From Mactra quadrangularis (taxonomy: Eukaryota > Mollusca > Bivalvia > Venerida > Mactridae), in contig CM046294.1 of NCBI GenBank assembly GCA_025267735.1, positions 43,623,570-43,687,569 on the forward strand: a stretch of 64,000 nt of DNA. The letters run 5' to 3'. Under the pieces are notes generated by a model. That model made no database searches, had not been told where the DNA came from, and saw nothing but the letters and a program-made list of their open reading frames with translations. The position numbers and the translations under genes were made by a program. Positions 1 to 9,577 of this stretch are shown here, piece after piece. The first letter of the stretch is position 1, and the number at the start of each line of letters is the position of its first letter.

Positions 1-310
1 ATATTGTATATATTTATCTTTTATCATGATTTTTGTTGTCTATGATTTAAAACAGTGGACTTTAGACAGACCAGATTGTCGTAATATCTTATTGAATTTT
101 TTGAACTTAGGCCTGACTTTAAAATAATGTTTGTTTGCTGGCTCTAGGGGTATCTTTAAAAACCATCCCAGACAAAACTTTATAAAAACTGACACACATA
201 TGATTTGGAAATGATATTTTTAATGGCACATGTATATTAACCATTATGCAACAATTGGGATATACCAAAATTGGTCTTCGTAGTGAAAAAATGTTAATAA
301 CTTAAACCTA
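1..310. other. AT-rich non-coding stretch
   Basis: No gene, RNA or clear repeat is visible here. Confidence 0.5.
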
Positions 311-536
311 CCAATCTGAAAAGCCTTGTAATTCATGACATCGTCTGGAGACAGCCGACAAAGATTTTTTTAAGTGTGGCCTAAGATCCCCTGAAAAGTC
401 CTGTAAAGCAATACAAGATTGGGGACAGCAAACAAAGGTTTTTATGTGTGGCCTACGATCCCAGGAAAAGCCCCACAAAGCAAAACAAGATCTAGGGACA
501 GCAAACAAAGATATTTTTAAGTCTAGCCTATGATAA
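311..536. repeat. Tandem repeat, about 74-bp unit, three copies
   Basis: The phrase GACAGCnnACAAAG recurs at about 350, 424 and 497, a 73-74 bp period. Each unit also carries a GTGGCCTAnGATCCC segment and a TGTAAAGCAA-like segment; the outer units are partial. Open frames across the array on the minus strand simply follow the repeat and are not taken as a gene. Confidence 0.75.
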
Positions 537-913
537 TTATTATCATATAATACATTACAATAAATGTATGATATTATTGTTACATTCATTTTTTCAGATA
601 AAATAAAAACATGCTTTCATCATTTGTTGATATTTATTCATTTATTTTCTATCTCCTGTAACATGTGATATCAATTATGTAATTAAAAAAAAAGATATTA
701 AAACAAAACTTGCCTTTGTTTTTATTTAGATTTTACATTGTTTATTTACAGTTTATTAGATTAATCATTATGTACAGGGGCCTTCTCATCTAACTAGGTT
801 TTCCTGAATAGTTTACTTTATACAAAGTCTTTAATACTGTGCTCTTCCAGTACTTGCTTATCGTTTCATAGGGAGCTGACAACATCTCTATGTACGGTAA
901 CAATTTGATCATG
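537..913. other. AT-rich non-coding stretch
   Basis: Homopolymer-rich DNA with no recognisable gene or element. Confidence 0.5.
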
Positions 914-1093
914 GACAGGTCACATAAAGCATTGACAAGTCAAATCATTGGCAGGTCACATGCAGCATTGACAAGTCAAATCATTGGCAGGTCACATGCA
1001 GAATTGACAAGTCAAATCTTTGGCAGGTCTTATGCAGAATTGACAAGTCAAATCATTGGCAGGACACATGCAGAATTGACAAGTCACTACATT
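914..1093 (+). repeat. 36-bp minisatellite, five units, open in one frame
   Basis: Units begin at 914, 950, 986, 1022 and 1058, exactly 36 bp apart, each resembling GGCAGGTCACATGCAG followed by ATTGACAAGTCAAATCATT. Because 36 is a multiple of three, the array reads as a repeating 12-residue peptide (GRSHAELTSQII) inside an 87-codon frame. There is no coding context around it, and the repeat unit dissolves into a shorter, out-of-frame motif downstream, so I treat it as non-coding. Confidence 0.8.
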
Positions 1094-1795
1094 ATATTGA
1101 TCGTGCATGGTGTTGACAGGTCATACACAGCATTGGTGAATCAGGCAATGTAAAACACAACATTGACAGCTTACACATTATTTACAGCTCATTCAACACT
1201 GACTGTATTGACAGAACCCAAAAGCATTTTATCGACAAAAGTTATCAAAGAACCATGTACATTGAGTCATTGATATTAACTAGCATTTTGTAGTATTGAC
1301 TAGTCAAACATGATATTAAAAGGTCACAACAATAATTGACAGACATCATACAAAATTGCAACTCACAGATTGTTGACAAGTCATGCGCAGCATTGACTGG
1401 TCATTGAAAAACATAGTATAAACTATTTTAATAGCTATTAATGACTGCATATTAGCAAACGCTGTTTAAATATATGGACCTTAACGTTTTCAAGTATTTA
1501 CTGATCACACACAGCGATGACATGTCACACATAGTATTGACAGGTGGTGCACAGTGTTGACAGGTCATGAACAGTGTTTGTTGACAGGTCATACACATTA
1601 TTGACAGGTCATGCACACCATTGACAGGTCAAATAGTTAAGACAGATCATGCATAGTATTGTCAGGTCACACCATATTGACTTGTCACACTCATTGTTGA
1701 CTGGTCATACTCATCATTGACAGGTCACACACATTTTTTTCAGTTTGCAGTGTTGACAGTTTAGCACAGCATTGACATGTCATTGACAAAATTGG
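1094..1795 (+). repeat. Degenerate TTGACAGGTCA minisatellite
   Basis: TTGACAGGTCA or TTGACAAGTCA followed by CACA-rich spacers recurs irregularly every 15-30 bp (for example around 1120, 1370, 1540, 1560, 1580, 1600, 1620 and 1720). It appears to be the same core motif as the 36-bp array, decayed and interrupted by unrelated AT-rich DNA at about 1400-1500. Confidence 0.7.
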
Positions 1796-2428
1796 TTTAA
1801 ATTTTCTAGAAAGCTAGAAATAAATAACTGCTTATTGGCAAAACCTTATGTGTTCAATGCCCTTGGTGTTTTACAACCATTTTGCAAATACATCATGTCT
1901 TTTTTAAGAGTCTTTGACATAGATGTTACTTAGTTATGCATCCGAGTATTGCATTCTTGACACTTTTAACTTTATTGCACAACAAATTTGAACAGCATGT
2001 AGAAATATTCACGTTCTGGGCTCTTTAAGTTTATCTCCGGGTAGCCAGACATCTTAATTCAATAGATAATCCAGTTTTCAAAAGAAATTTGATGCGCAAT
2101 TAAGTTAATAAATTTTACGCGACATTTAATACTGCTTGAGAACATATAGGTTTATACCTACTTTAAGTGAAATAACAGTGTGACACCATAAATGTTGAAT
2201 CATCGATGAAACAGCAAAGAAAGTCAAAACGAAACTTCATGCTGGTTCATAAATTGTCTGCAAAATTCCTTTTTCTCACCTCGGCGATTGAAGAGCATAC
2301 ACTGTTCTCCGAAAATCCTTAGACAAATTATTGTTTTATGAATAAACAGAGTACACATTTTCCGAGGAATAAAAGAAACTATAAGAGTCACCTTAGCAAT
2401 TTCTAAAATCAGCAGTAATTAGTTTATT
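1796..2428. other. Non-coding stretch
   Basis: Nothing recognisable. It is the 3-prime flank of the minus-strand bHLH gene beyond its predicted poly(A) site. Confidence 0.5.
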
Positions 2429-2454
2429 CAAGGACCCTATGTATAGGGTCCTTG
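2429..2454. repeat. Perfect 12-bp inverted repeat with 2-nt loop
   Basis: CAAGGACCCTAT (2429-2440) is followed by GT and then its exact complement ATAGGGTCCTTG (2443-2454). A lone half (CAAGGACCCT) recurs at about 2489-2498. It could be a transcription-factor site, a cruciform-forming sequence or a MITE terminus; the sequence alone does not decide. Confidence 0.7.
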
Positions 2455-2609
2455 GTTTATCAAAATAATAATCAAAACTATGTCGCATCAAGGACCCTCT
2501 TTGGCCACATGAATGAGCTTTAATTATAGTGAACTTATATGCAGCAGGCATAATTAGATTTTCTCAAATTTTCAGTCGATGAAGAACTTACAAAGGTCAT
2601 TTAGTATGC

Positions 2610-2615
2610 TTTATT
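2610..2615 (-). terminator. Poly(A) signal AATAAA of the bHLH gene
   Basis: TTTATT on the plus strand reads AATAAA on the minus strand, 15 nt after the bHLH stop codon, implying a very short 3-prime UTR if used. Confidence 0.45.
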
Positions 2616-2630
2616 TACTTGCCCTTAGCC

Positions 2631-3023
2631 TTAAGGCTTATTTTCTTCATCGCCGTCAACTAGCTGTTGCAGAAATTTGATGTAGACAATTGCAAGACGC
2701 AGGATTTCAATCCTTGACATTTTCTTCTTGTAGGACAACACTGGGAGACACTCATATAAAGTTTTAAAAGCGTCTTTCATGTTCATCATACGACGCTGTT
2801 CTCTCAAATTTGCCGCCTTTCGCTGTGCGGTTGATGCTAAACGCCGTCTCCGCGCACGTGACCTTTCCAGCGAGGATAAAGACTGTGAGTACCCGTACCT
2901 GCGACTGTACGTCTCGGAATTTTTTCTTTGTCTTTGATATTTTGTCAGGCTGTTTTCTCGTCGTACTTGTCTCATCATATGCATTGAGAAATCTATGTTA
3001 CCGTTGGTTTGATGCAAAAACAT
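2631..3023 (-). CDS. Fer3/FERD3L-like class A bHLH transcription factor, single exon
   Basis: This 130-residue protein is complete, from an ATG at 3021-3023 to a TAA at 2631-2633. Residues about 66-122 form a full basic helix-loop-helix domain: basic region AQRKAANLREQRRM (66-79), helix 1 around DAFKTLYECLP (84-94), loop VLSYKKKM, helix 2 SRIEILRLAIVYIKFL (103-118). E75 and R77/R78, the residues class A factors use to read E-boxes, are present. The AQR-AAN-RE pattern together with SRIE-LRLAIVYI is characteristic of the Fer3/FERD3L (NATO3) branch near PTF1A; those proteins have neural and pancreatic-type roles in other animals. Odd points are Q76 where the family usually has R or K, and an unusual helix 1/loop, so it may be a fast-evolving paralogue. 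The N-terminus (1-60) is rich in R, S and Y. An in-frame TAG lies about 70 nt upstream with no ATG between, which supports this start. It should act in the nucleus as a heterodimer with an E-protein. Confidence 0.88.
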   Translation of the reverse strand: MFLHQTNGNIDFSMHMMRQVRRENSLTKYQRQRKNSETYSRRYGYSQSLSSLERSRARRRRLASTAQRKAANLREQRRMMNMKDAFKTLYECLPVLSYKKKMSRIEILRLAIVYIKFLQQLVDGDEENKP

Positions 3024-4600
3024 TCTGAGATAAGTTTTAGTTTTAAAACACTTTGATAAAAGTTTAAATTTTATAACTTGATGTCTTCTCTAATAGAGTT
3101 AACTCATACGCCTTTTTAATTAGTTTATTATTGGCAACTTTTCTGAAAGTATATTTCATGCGTTTTCCCTGTATAGTCGATTTTTGCGTATTTCTCAAAA
3201 TTGACATTTATTGTCGCATATAGATTAAATAAAACCGTCTTTTCAATGACGTAACTTTTAGATACTTTTGATAAGTTGATTTGACGTCTTTGTTTTAAGT
3301 TGATTTTGTGTGCACAATTTTAATACACGAATTAAAGATCTTTAATAAGTATTCAATTGAAGCCGAGTTTGGTCCTTTGGTAACTTGACTGAAATCTTCA
3401 CTTCCAGTGATCACGTGATATTGGCAGATTTGATCTTATGGTTAGTTACTGTCTGCAGCATTTATTTCACACAATTGTTGATAAAATTTAATAATGTCCA
3501 ACAGACGATTCTATACGAGGGTTGATCATATTTACCTTATTTAAAGTGTATAATTCTTTGATAAAGTCTTTGCATTTACGACAATCTCTAATTAAGTCAA
3601 AGAACATCCAGGAACAATACAACTATAGACTAAAATGTATTATTTACTTTAAAATCCAAACTTTCTCGTCGCATCGACAACTTACTCATAAATATATGCT
3701 TAAAATTAGTCCCGAATCAAACAAAAATCAAAAATTCACAAAATTCCACAAAATTAGTCGTTCCTATCCGAGCACCAAAACAAACTATTCCTTAAATGTT
3801 CAGAATGAAGGAATTCTTAGCAATTTTCGGTGACGTATTTATCACTCACGAGGACGTGAACATAATTGATCACAATCACAACAGCTGTGAAGTCTTTATT
3901 AAAACTGTAAACAACCGACGAAATGAACTTTGGACAAAATTAACCAGTTTTCTGTGTCTTTAATTTTCCAGGGAAAGGGGGAAACTATGTAGTTATGTAA
4001 ATACATCCTATGTTAATATTTTCCCTCGATGGAATCCATATTTGATGACTGGTGAATTCTCCACAGTCGATAAATTGACTGATTATCATAAACATGATTC
4101 TGGCTTCCAAAACTTTGTAAGTCGCTTTTTTAACATTTTGATTTTCATCAGATCCGTTCATTAACAGTATACTAGTACGTGTACACATCTGTTCGCTGAA
4201 GACCTTAAGCCATCGTAAACAATGCATTATTATTACGAGTATTACGTCATGTGCAAAAGCAATGTTATGTACAGATTCTGAAACTAGTTACTTCGTGTAT
4301 GGTCGAATGGTTCAACTCGTATTTTTTACCCCTCTTTGTTCTTGATGAAGAAATCCTGGATAAGATAGATAACCCCTTTTTCTGCTGATTTCAAAACTAC
4401 ATGTTTGCAGCCCTACTGATTAAATTTTGAGAACGCATCGACCATTCATTGAATGTAGCGAATGACCGAGGGGCTCCAAATGGTTTTAAAATCGAGTCTT
4501 GAATTACATTGATAATGAATTGATGACGATTTAGTATTTAAAGAAAATTCCCTATCGATGACTTGGATTGGGAATATCCTGACGTCACGTAAATTCTTTA
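3024..4600 (-). promoter_or_regulatory. Upstream region of the bHLH gene with CRE-like and E-box motifs
   Basis: This is the 5-prime flank of the minus-strand bHLH gene. A TTATAAA-like box (minus strand, 3070-3076) lies about 50 nt before the start codon. ACGT-core motifs cluster here: TGACGTAA (3247), TGACGTCT (3282), CACGTG E-box (3412-3417, inside TGATCACGTGATA), TGACGTAT (3831), GGACGTGA (3853), ATTACGTCAT (4241) and the perfect CRE TGACGTCA (4580-4587). Such density is unusual for AT-rich DNA. Regulatory use is inference. Short open frames here (3522-3833 plus; 3985-4227 minus) show no recognisable domain. Confidence 0.4.
3273..3365 (+). repeat. Diverged direct repeat, copy 1
   Basis: Shares an ordered block (CGTCTTTG, TTTAAGTTGATTTTGTG, GCAC, AATACAC, then TTCAATTnAAG-like) with 4984-5066, 1.7 kb away in the same orientation. 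Confidence 0.6.
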
Positions 4601-4983
4601 AGACAATATATTTCACTTACGAGATCTTACACCACTCGACCATAGACAATCACATCTCGTCCCCTTCAAATTAAGTCTGTCTATAGCGAAAGCTATCATT
4701 TTCAAGCAATTCTACTGAGGAGAATTGAAATCAATTGATATTAGTTTTCTTGATCTGTCTTGAATGAAAGCTGATAGGATTTGACAAGACAAACACATGG
4801 GGAATGTTAGAACAGCAGGCTTAGTAAAACAATTGTCGTGTGGAAATAATTTATCATTCTTCTAACAAAGTGGAAATAAATAAGAAAGTAATAGTCATCC
4901 AATGATTTGATTTTTTTGGTACTTACAATAAGTTGATTTTTATAGTTTTTTTATACAAGTTGATTTTACTGTCTTTCCAAAAG
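4601..4983. other. Non-coding stretch
   Basis: AT-rich DNA with no recognisable gene or element. Confidence 0.5.
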
Positions 4984-5066
4984 TTGTTCAGCGTCTTTGA
5001 TTTAAGTTGATTTTGTGCACTTAATACACATATAAAATGCCTTTAATCATTAATCAATTCAAGGCA
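4984..5066 (+). repeat. Diverged direct repeat, copy 2
   Basis: Second copy of the block at 3273-3365; same order of motifs, with small deletions. Confidence 0.6.
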
Positions 5067-5117
5067 AATATAATTTCCTGTTTTATTTTTACAACAAATA
5101 TGAACAATTTTATGTTA

Positions 5118-5537
5118 TTGTTAAATTGTATTCAACTATCAGTGCCGCATACATGAACCCCGCTGATCTAAATACTCACCATATTAATGGGAGCAGTGGT
5201 CTAGTGGTAGGACGCGCGCTTAGGAATCGAGAGGTCCGATCCCCACTAGGGGCACTGCTAATTTCCTTGAGCAAGAAATTAACCTACAATTGTTCCACTC
5301 CACCCAGGTGTAAATGGGTACTGTGAGGGATCGCCTGCCTGAGGGTGATTTCAATGATCAGGAGTTATTGTACAAGGTTGTAAAATCGGCTGAACATGTA
5401 TATGGAAGCAGACTTTAACCGTACTTTAACTTTTTTATTCTGCACTCTCTGTCGATATAAATATATATCCCAGTATTTAAACAAGCGATACCAAAACATT
5501 GTCAATGCGCCACTGACAGTTGAATAAAATTCTAAAG
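5118..5537. mobile_element. MITE family D, copy 1, carrying a SINE
   Basis: The left terminus (TTGTTAAATTG, TTCAACTATCAGTG, CGCATACATGAACCCCGCTG) matches both termini of the element at 34779-34979. The right end, degraded but still reading CGCCACTGACAGTTGAAT, lies near 5510-5525. The interior is occupied by the SINE at 5189-5437, which therefore inserted after the MITE. Confidence 0.65.
5189..5437 (+). mobile_element. tRNA-derived SINE (family 1)
   Basis: The tRNA-like head has an A-box (TGGTCTAGTGGTAGG) and a B-box (GGTCCGATCCCC). The body with TTGAGCAAGAAAT, TGTTCCACTCCACCCAGGTG and AAGCAGACTTTAACCGTACT is shared with copies at 32383-32597 (+) and 38376-38529 (-). It is the best-preserved copy of this family in the window. 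It is not a functional tRNA gene because the 3-prime half continues into the SINE body instead of closing an acceptor stem. Confidence 0.85.
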
Positions 5538-6594
5538 TATTTCTTAAATAAAACATGTAGTTCATTACTATTGTTAAACATCATGCCCTATCAGTAACAG
5601 CAATGTATTGATTATAATAATCAGTCACATTATCGTTGATAATATATATGAGCAAACATTTGACATAATCAGCAAACGAAGTACTTTTTGTACACAAGTT
5701 TAAAGGTACATTGTGTCCACTTAGATAGTTACATAAAGATTTGTTTTGTTGTCCGATTTGAAGAGCTTTTTAAATCAGGACTAAGTCTTTAATATAAATA
5801 TTGAATGGTATTAATACATTTTACGATTGTTCGAAGGCACTTCAAACTACAGATTAAGTAATTACGTTTAAGGTATTACGCCGCTATGTCAAAGTTTGAT
5901 GTTAAAATATGTCCGATGGAAAAAAAACTAGAAATACTTTAATTAAAAATACATTGTTTTTCAAAACTATTCACCATGTCTTATGTTAAAATACGTTTTC
6001 AAGGTCTTGATTTACGGACAAAAATACAAAACAAATATTTTTTTTTCATATCCAAGGGAGATAAATAACTCGCACTTATTTACTTTTCATGAAATAACTG
6101 CAGACTTAAGTTGTTTATTAATCCAATCCATGCAAAAAGGTAAACATACTATCATGAATGAAATATTTCATGTTTTGTAAGCATACATGCATACTTTCCA
6201 TTTTTTTCTAGTAATTTTTGTGAATGAAAAAAAGCGAATTCTACCTTAAGTTTTTCAACGTTTTCGTGACTCGGTGTGAAAGCCTACGTATTTGCATAAA
6301 TATGTTGACATGAAAAGGTTAAAATGTTAAATTGATAAAAGCGTTGCCTGATGACTTCATAAATGCGATTATTTTATAATCTCAAGCGTTAATCTTTTAT
6401 CTTCGGCATATCTCGGACCTTTTCTCTCATCTACCGTCTTAATCCATCGCTTGACTTGAATATCGCTATGTTTGATAAAACGGTCTATATTTTCATTGTA
6501 TTTTATCATGTTAAGTTTACCATAATCTTCGTGTCTTCTTTTTAGGTTTTTATGACATCTCTCAAGACTTATATGACCCAATCTTAGTCCCTAC
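5538..6594. other. Non-coding stretch
   Basis: No supported gene. A 70-codon minus-strand frame at 6369-6581 has a lysine/arginine-rich product without a recognisable domain; a mollusc-style AAGGGAGATAA motif occurs near 6053. Confidence 0.45.
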
Positions 6595-7012
6595 TGTCTC
6601 GCCATGTCTCCCTCTTTCTTTTCCCTTCATTTTACACCCTCCCTTTTTCTCTCTCCTCGGCCACCTCACCTCAATCTCCATCCCATATCCTCCCACCCTC
6701 CATAGTCCATATCTGCCTTTTTCCATTTATATCATCTCTCCTTTTCTCTCCCTTTCTATAATTCCTTTCACCATCTCGCTAAGCCCCCCCCTACATCTCC
6801 CGTCCACTCTCGCTTTTCCCATCGCCCTCTTCCTCCTCTATGTCTTCTTTATTCCCTCTCTGTCTTTCTCATCCCCTCTGTCTTCCCCTCCCTCTTTCAC
6901 ACCCAATACCCCTATGTCTTCCCCTCCCTCTTTCACACCCAATACCCCTCGCTCTACCTCCCCTTACCCCCCACCTCGCCCCTCTCTCACTCAACCCTGT
7001 TTCTCACTTTTC
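6595..7012 (+). repeat. Polypyrimidine (C/T-rich) tract with internal 36-bp duplication
   Basis: About 400 bp of almost pure C and T on the plus strand, with runs of CCCTC, TCTCC and CCCCC. A unit starting TGTCTTCCCCTCCCTC is duplicated at 6879-6914 and 6915-6949. Such a tract can form triplex or H-DNA and lies upstream of the promoter of the signal-peptide gene. Confidence 0.8.
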
Positions 7013-7199
7013 CTAAACCTCTATACATATTAAACCAGGACAAGATATAAGTATGTTACAATACAGGGACACTATCAGTTTAAATTGTACCACTATTGGA
7101 TTAAATAAGTAAATATTGTAGTCTGGGTTTGGACTTAATAAATTATCAGGGCTGTTATTTTCTTACGATATACTCTCTCAAACTTACGAGACATTATCT

Positions 7200-7899
7200 A
7201 GCATAACTTGGTCGTAAGTGAAGCTTTAAAGTAGATCGTTTCTCGGCGGTCGTACGATCGTAGTGTACGTTACATTAGAAAGATCGTAAATCAACGTACA
7301 ACGTTCAAATTACTTGGGTCGGGTTTTTAGCTCGGTGTACTGTGATTTAAATAAATGAAAATTTTATTTTACCTAGGGTGTATGCTTAAAACGTCTACAC
7401 CCGATCAACAGCGCGTGAAATAAAAATCTTTTCAGCTGATTTTGCTATTTTAGAGAAAAGAGGAGTAAAATTGTTTAAACTGTGGTAGTAAGAGAGACAG
7501 AGAGAGAAGAGAGGAGAGCTTGGTGTAGTGTGGTGTACTTCATAATTTTAACCATCGATATCAGCGAAAATTTCTCGGCTGTTATTAGTCGGTGGATAGA
7601 GATTGTCGTGAAGAGGCGTCGTGCATTTTTTTGAGGCTCTCTCCTCTGGCGGTTGATAAAATTCCTTTTCCCTATTTTTTTGATATTTTTTTTTATTTTC
7701 TGAAAAATATCAGGAAAGATTGTTAAATATATGGTGCACATAGAAGGATATACAGTGGTGAAATACGAAAATAAACTTCTGGTTGGTAGTTAGTTCTCTC
7801 TCTCTGTGGAGTTCTGGAGGCTGGCTGTGACGGATAGCTGGATATTAGCAGTGATATCGACTACAGAATAGTTAGTGTAGCTAAGGAAACGGCTACAAG
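7200..7899 (+). promoter_or_regulatory. Promoter and 5-prime leader of the signal-peptide gene
   Basis: CpG dinucleotides, rare elsewhere, are dense at 7225-7325 (CGGCGGTCGTACGATCG). A GA-rich stretch (7485-7520) and CT runs (7795-7810) follow. No ATG occurs from 7734 to 7899, and an in-frame TAA at 7882-7884 separates the leader from the start codon. The transcription start cannot be placed; somewhere around 7300-7500 is plausible. Confidence 0.5.
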
Positions 7900-7971
7900 A
7901 TGAAGGGCCCTTGTTTAGGGCTCCCGTTGGTGCTGATTATAGTCGTGTTTGGATATATATCTGCTGAATCG
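7900..7971 (+). CDS. First coding exon of a secreted or membrane protein (signal peptide)
   Basis: The exon encodes 24 residues from an ATG with A at -3. They form a textbook signal peptide: a lysine near the N-terminus, a hydrophobic core (LPLVLIIVVFGYI), and a likely cleavage after SA just before the exon end. The exon closes in phase 0 directly on a consensus donor, TCG then GTAAGT (7972-7977). An in-frame TAA 18 nt upstream fixes the start. The rest of the protein cannot be seen: no downstream exon in the window is convincing, so the function is unknown. A signal peptide alone in the first exon, followed by a very long first intron, is common for animal receptors and extracellular-matrix genes, but that is only a context argument. 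Confidence 0.72.
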
Positions 7972-9323
7972 GTAAGTTATTTTTGATATTTTTTGTTATT
8001 TTTGTATGAAATATTAGTATTTTAGGTTTTGATTCGGTCGGCGTTGTATCGGTCCGGACTTGATACGGGTTGTGTGTGAAATGTATGGTCTCGATACGGT
8101 ACCGGTACGGTTAAGGTGATCTTTACATATTTTTTGCTTCTTTAATATGATAAAAAAATAATTTTGTTCTACATATTATTTGAAGCAAAATTTAAGGTGA
8201 AAGTTTGCTTAATTTTTTCTAAGCTTAAAGATTAAAACCTTATCACCCTTTCTGTGTGGTTTGACCGTCTAGACGTATGGTTTTATTAAAAAAATCTTCG
8301 TTTAAGTGTAAAAAAACCTGTATGATTTGAAATATCTATTAAGTCGAACATTTTTTGTCGAGTTAAACTTGTGCTCTAAGATTTAACAATTTTATTATTT
8401 TAAGCTGTGCTAGTTATTGTATTCGATAGGGTTTTACCAATAATGCGCCGATGTAGCGTAAAACCCAAACAAATAAACTTAAGTTGAGATTTTTATTTGT
8501 TTCAAAACTCGATGTGTGTCGGTCAAATCGAGCTAATATTTGACTTGACTTCAATTATATTTGTGTATGGGTAGACCGAATGATAGAAAGTTTACGGTAC
8601 GAGTTCAGTCACCTTGTCGCATCATTGGTAAAATTTACAGTTTTTGGAAGATTTATGGACTAGCCATAATGTTTAAATTTTGACTTTTTAATGAGTTTAA
8701 CTGCACGGGGTATCAGCGAAACGTCTCCGGGATCACTGCGTGTTTTTAGTGTGTACTCCACGAGCGTCTGTCGTTATTTTACCATTTTATCTCGTGCATA
8801 AATAAGACTACCCCGAGCACTGACATTTTTGACACGTTTTTGGAGAACGTTGCATGACCTAGTCAGGGTGATTGACGCTGGACACGGGAACGCCTTTTTA
8901 ATGTTTAATTCTACTGTCGTATAGCTTTAATGTGTACGAGGGTCATTACAAAAGTTTTTAAAACGTGGTAGCTGTCCTGTCCACTATGTAAATAATGCTA
9001 TCAGTTCATCTTTTAAAATATTTTTCGCCACTTTGATGAATACTCCTTACAAAGGTTGTATATTTTGTGCCGTTGATGTATGATAAACGCTGACACGATA
9101 ATTCTGACAGTGATGACTTTGTTTTAACTTTAATATCAAGTATTAGCGGTACTTTAAAACAAATATACTTTAATGTTTTTAGTCAGGCATGATTTTGAAT
9201 TAGCTAAATTACACTTGCAAAAAGTAATTCCACGGTCATATATGTGTACTCTTAAATTTCCATTAACTTTAATCATTTGGTTTTAAATTTCCTTTTTTTA
9301 AAGATATACGCTACTAAATTAAT
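7972..9323 (+). other. Start of the long intron after the signal-peptide exon
   Basis: Begins with the GTAAGT donor. A small CpG-bearing patch (8036-8115, with CGGTACCGGTACGG) adjoins the exon; otherwise no element is recognised. Confidence 0.5.
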
Positions 9324-9577
9324 AGGTTTAATTGAAACTTCATTTCCCAACAAGAACGAAGACATTTTTGTCCAAGTCTACATTTTTGGCTTTTAACTTT
9401 TAGAGTAGGTCAGACTTTGGCTTGGTTGACATTTTGATACTTGAGGGTCGGTCCTAAAGTAATTAAATTTAAAACTACTGCACAGGTTTAATTGAAACAG
9501 AGTTACAACACAAGAACCAAGACAATTTCGTCAAAGTCATCATTTTTGTGTTTTGAGGGTCGGTCCAAAAAGTAGTT
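9324..9577 (+). repeat. Diverged direct duplication
   Basis: AGGTTTAATTGAAAC begins both copies (9324 and 9484), followed by ACAAGAACnAAGACA and TTTTGTC-like blocks, and GAGGGTCGGTCC ends both (9443 and 9555). The second copy is shorter. Confidence 0.7.

Noticed and set aside
914..1093. CRISPR-like array
   Set aside because: The units are contiguous, with no unique spacers, in a eukaryotic context.
890..1153. 87-codon frame with a repeating 12-residue peptide
   Set aside because: It is a 36-bp minisatellite with no promoter, splice or homology evidence.
2810..3028. Plus-strand frame opposite the bHLH gene
   Set aside because: It is the antisense shadow of the conserved bHLH reading frame.
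3985..4227. 80-codon minus-strand frame upstream of the bHLH gene
   Set aside because: No recognisable domain or splice sites; it lies within the likely regulatory region.
5126..5326. 66-codon frame, with a similar minus-strand case around 38350-38583
   Set aside because: These frames cross MITE and SINE sequence.
6369..6581. 70-codon, charged minus-strand frame
   Set aside because: The composition looks protein-like, but there is no homology I recognise, no context and a modest length. A transcript or a conserved orthologue would revive it.
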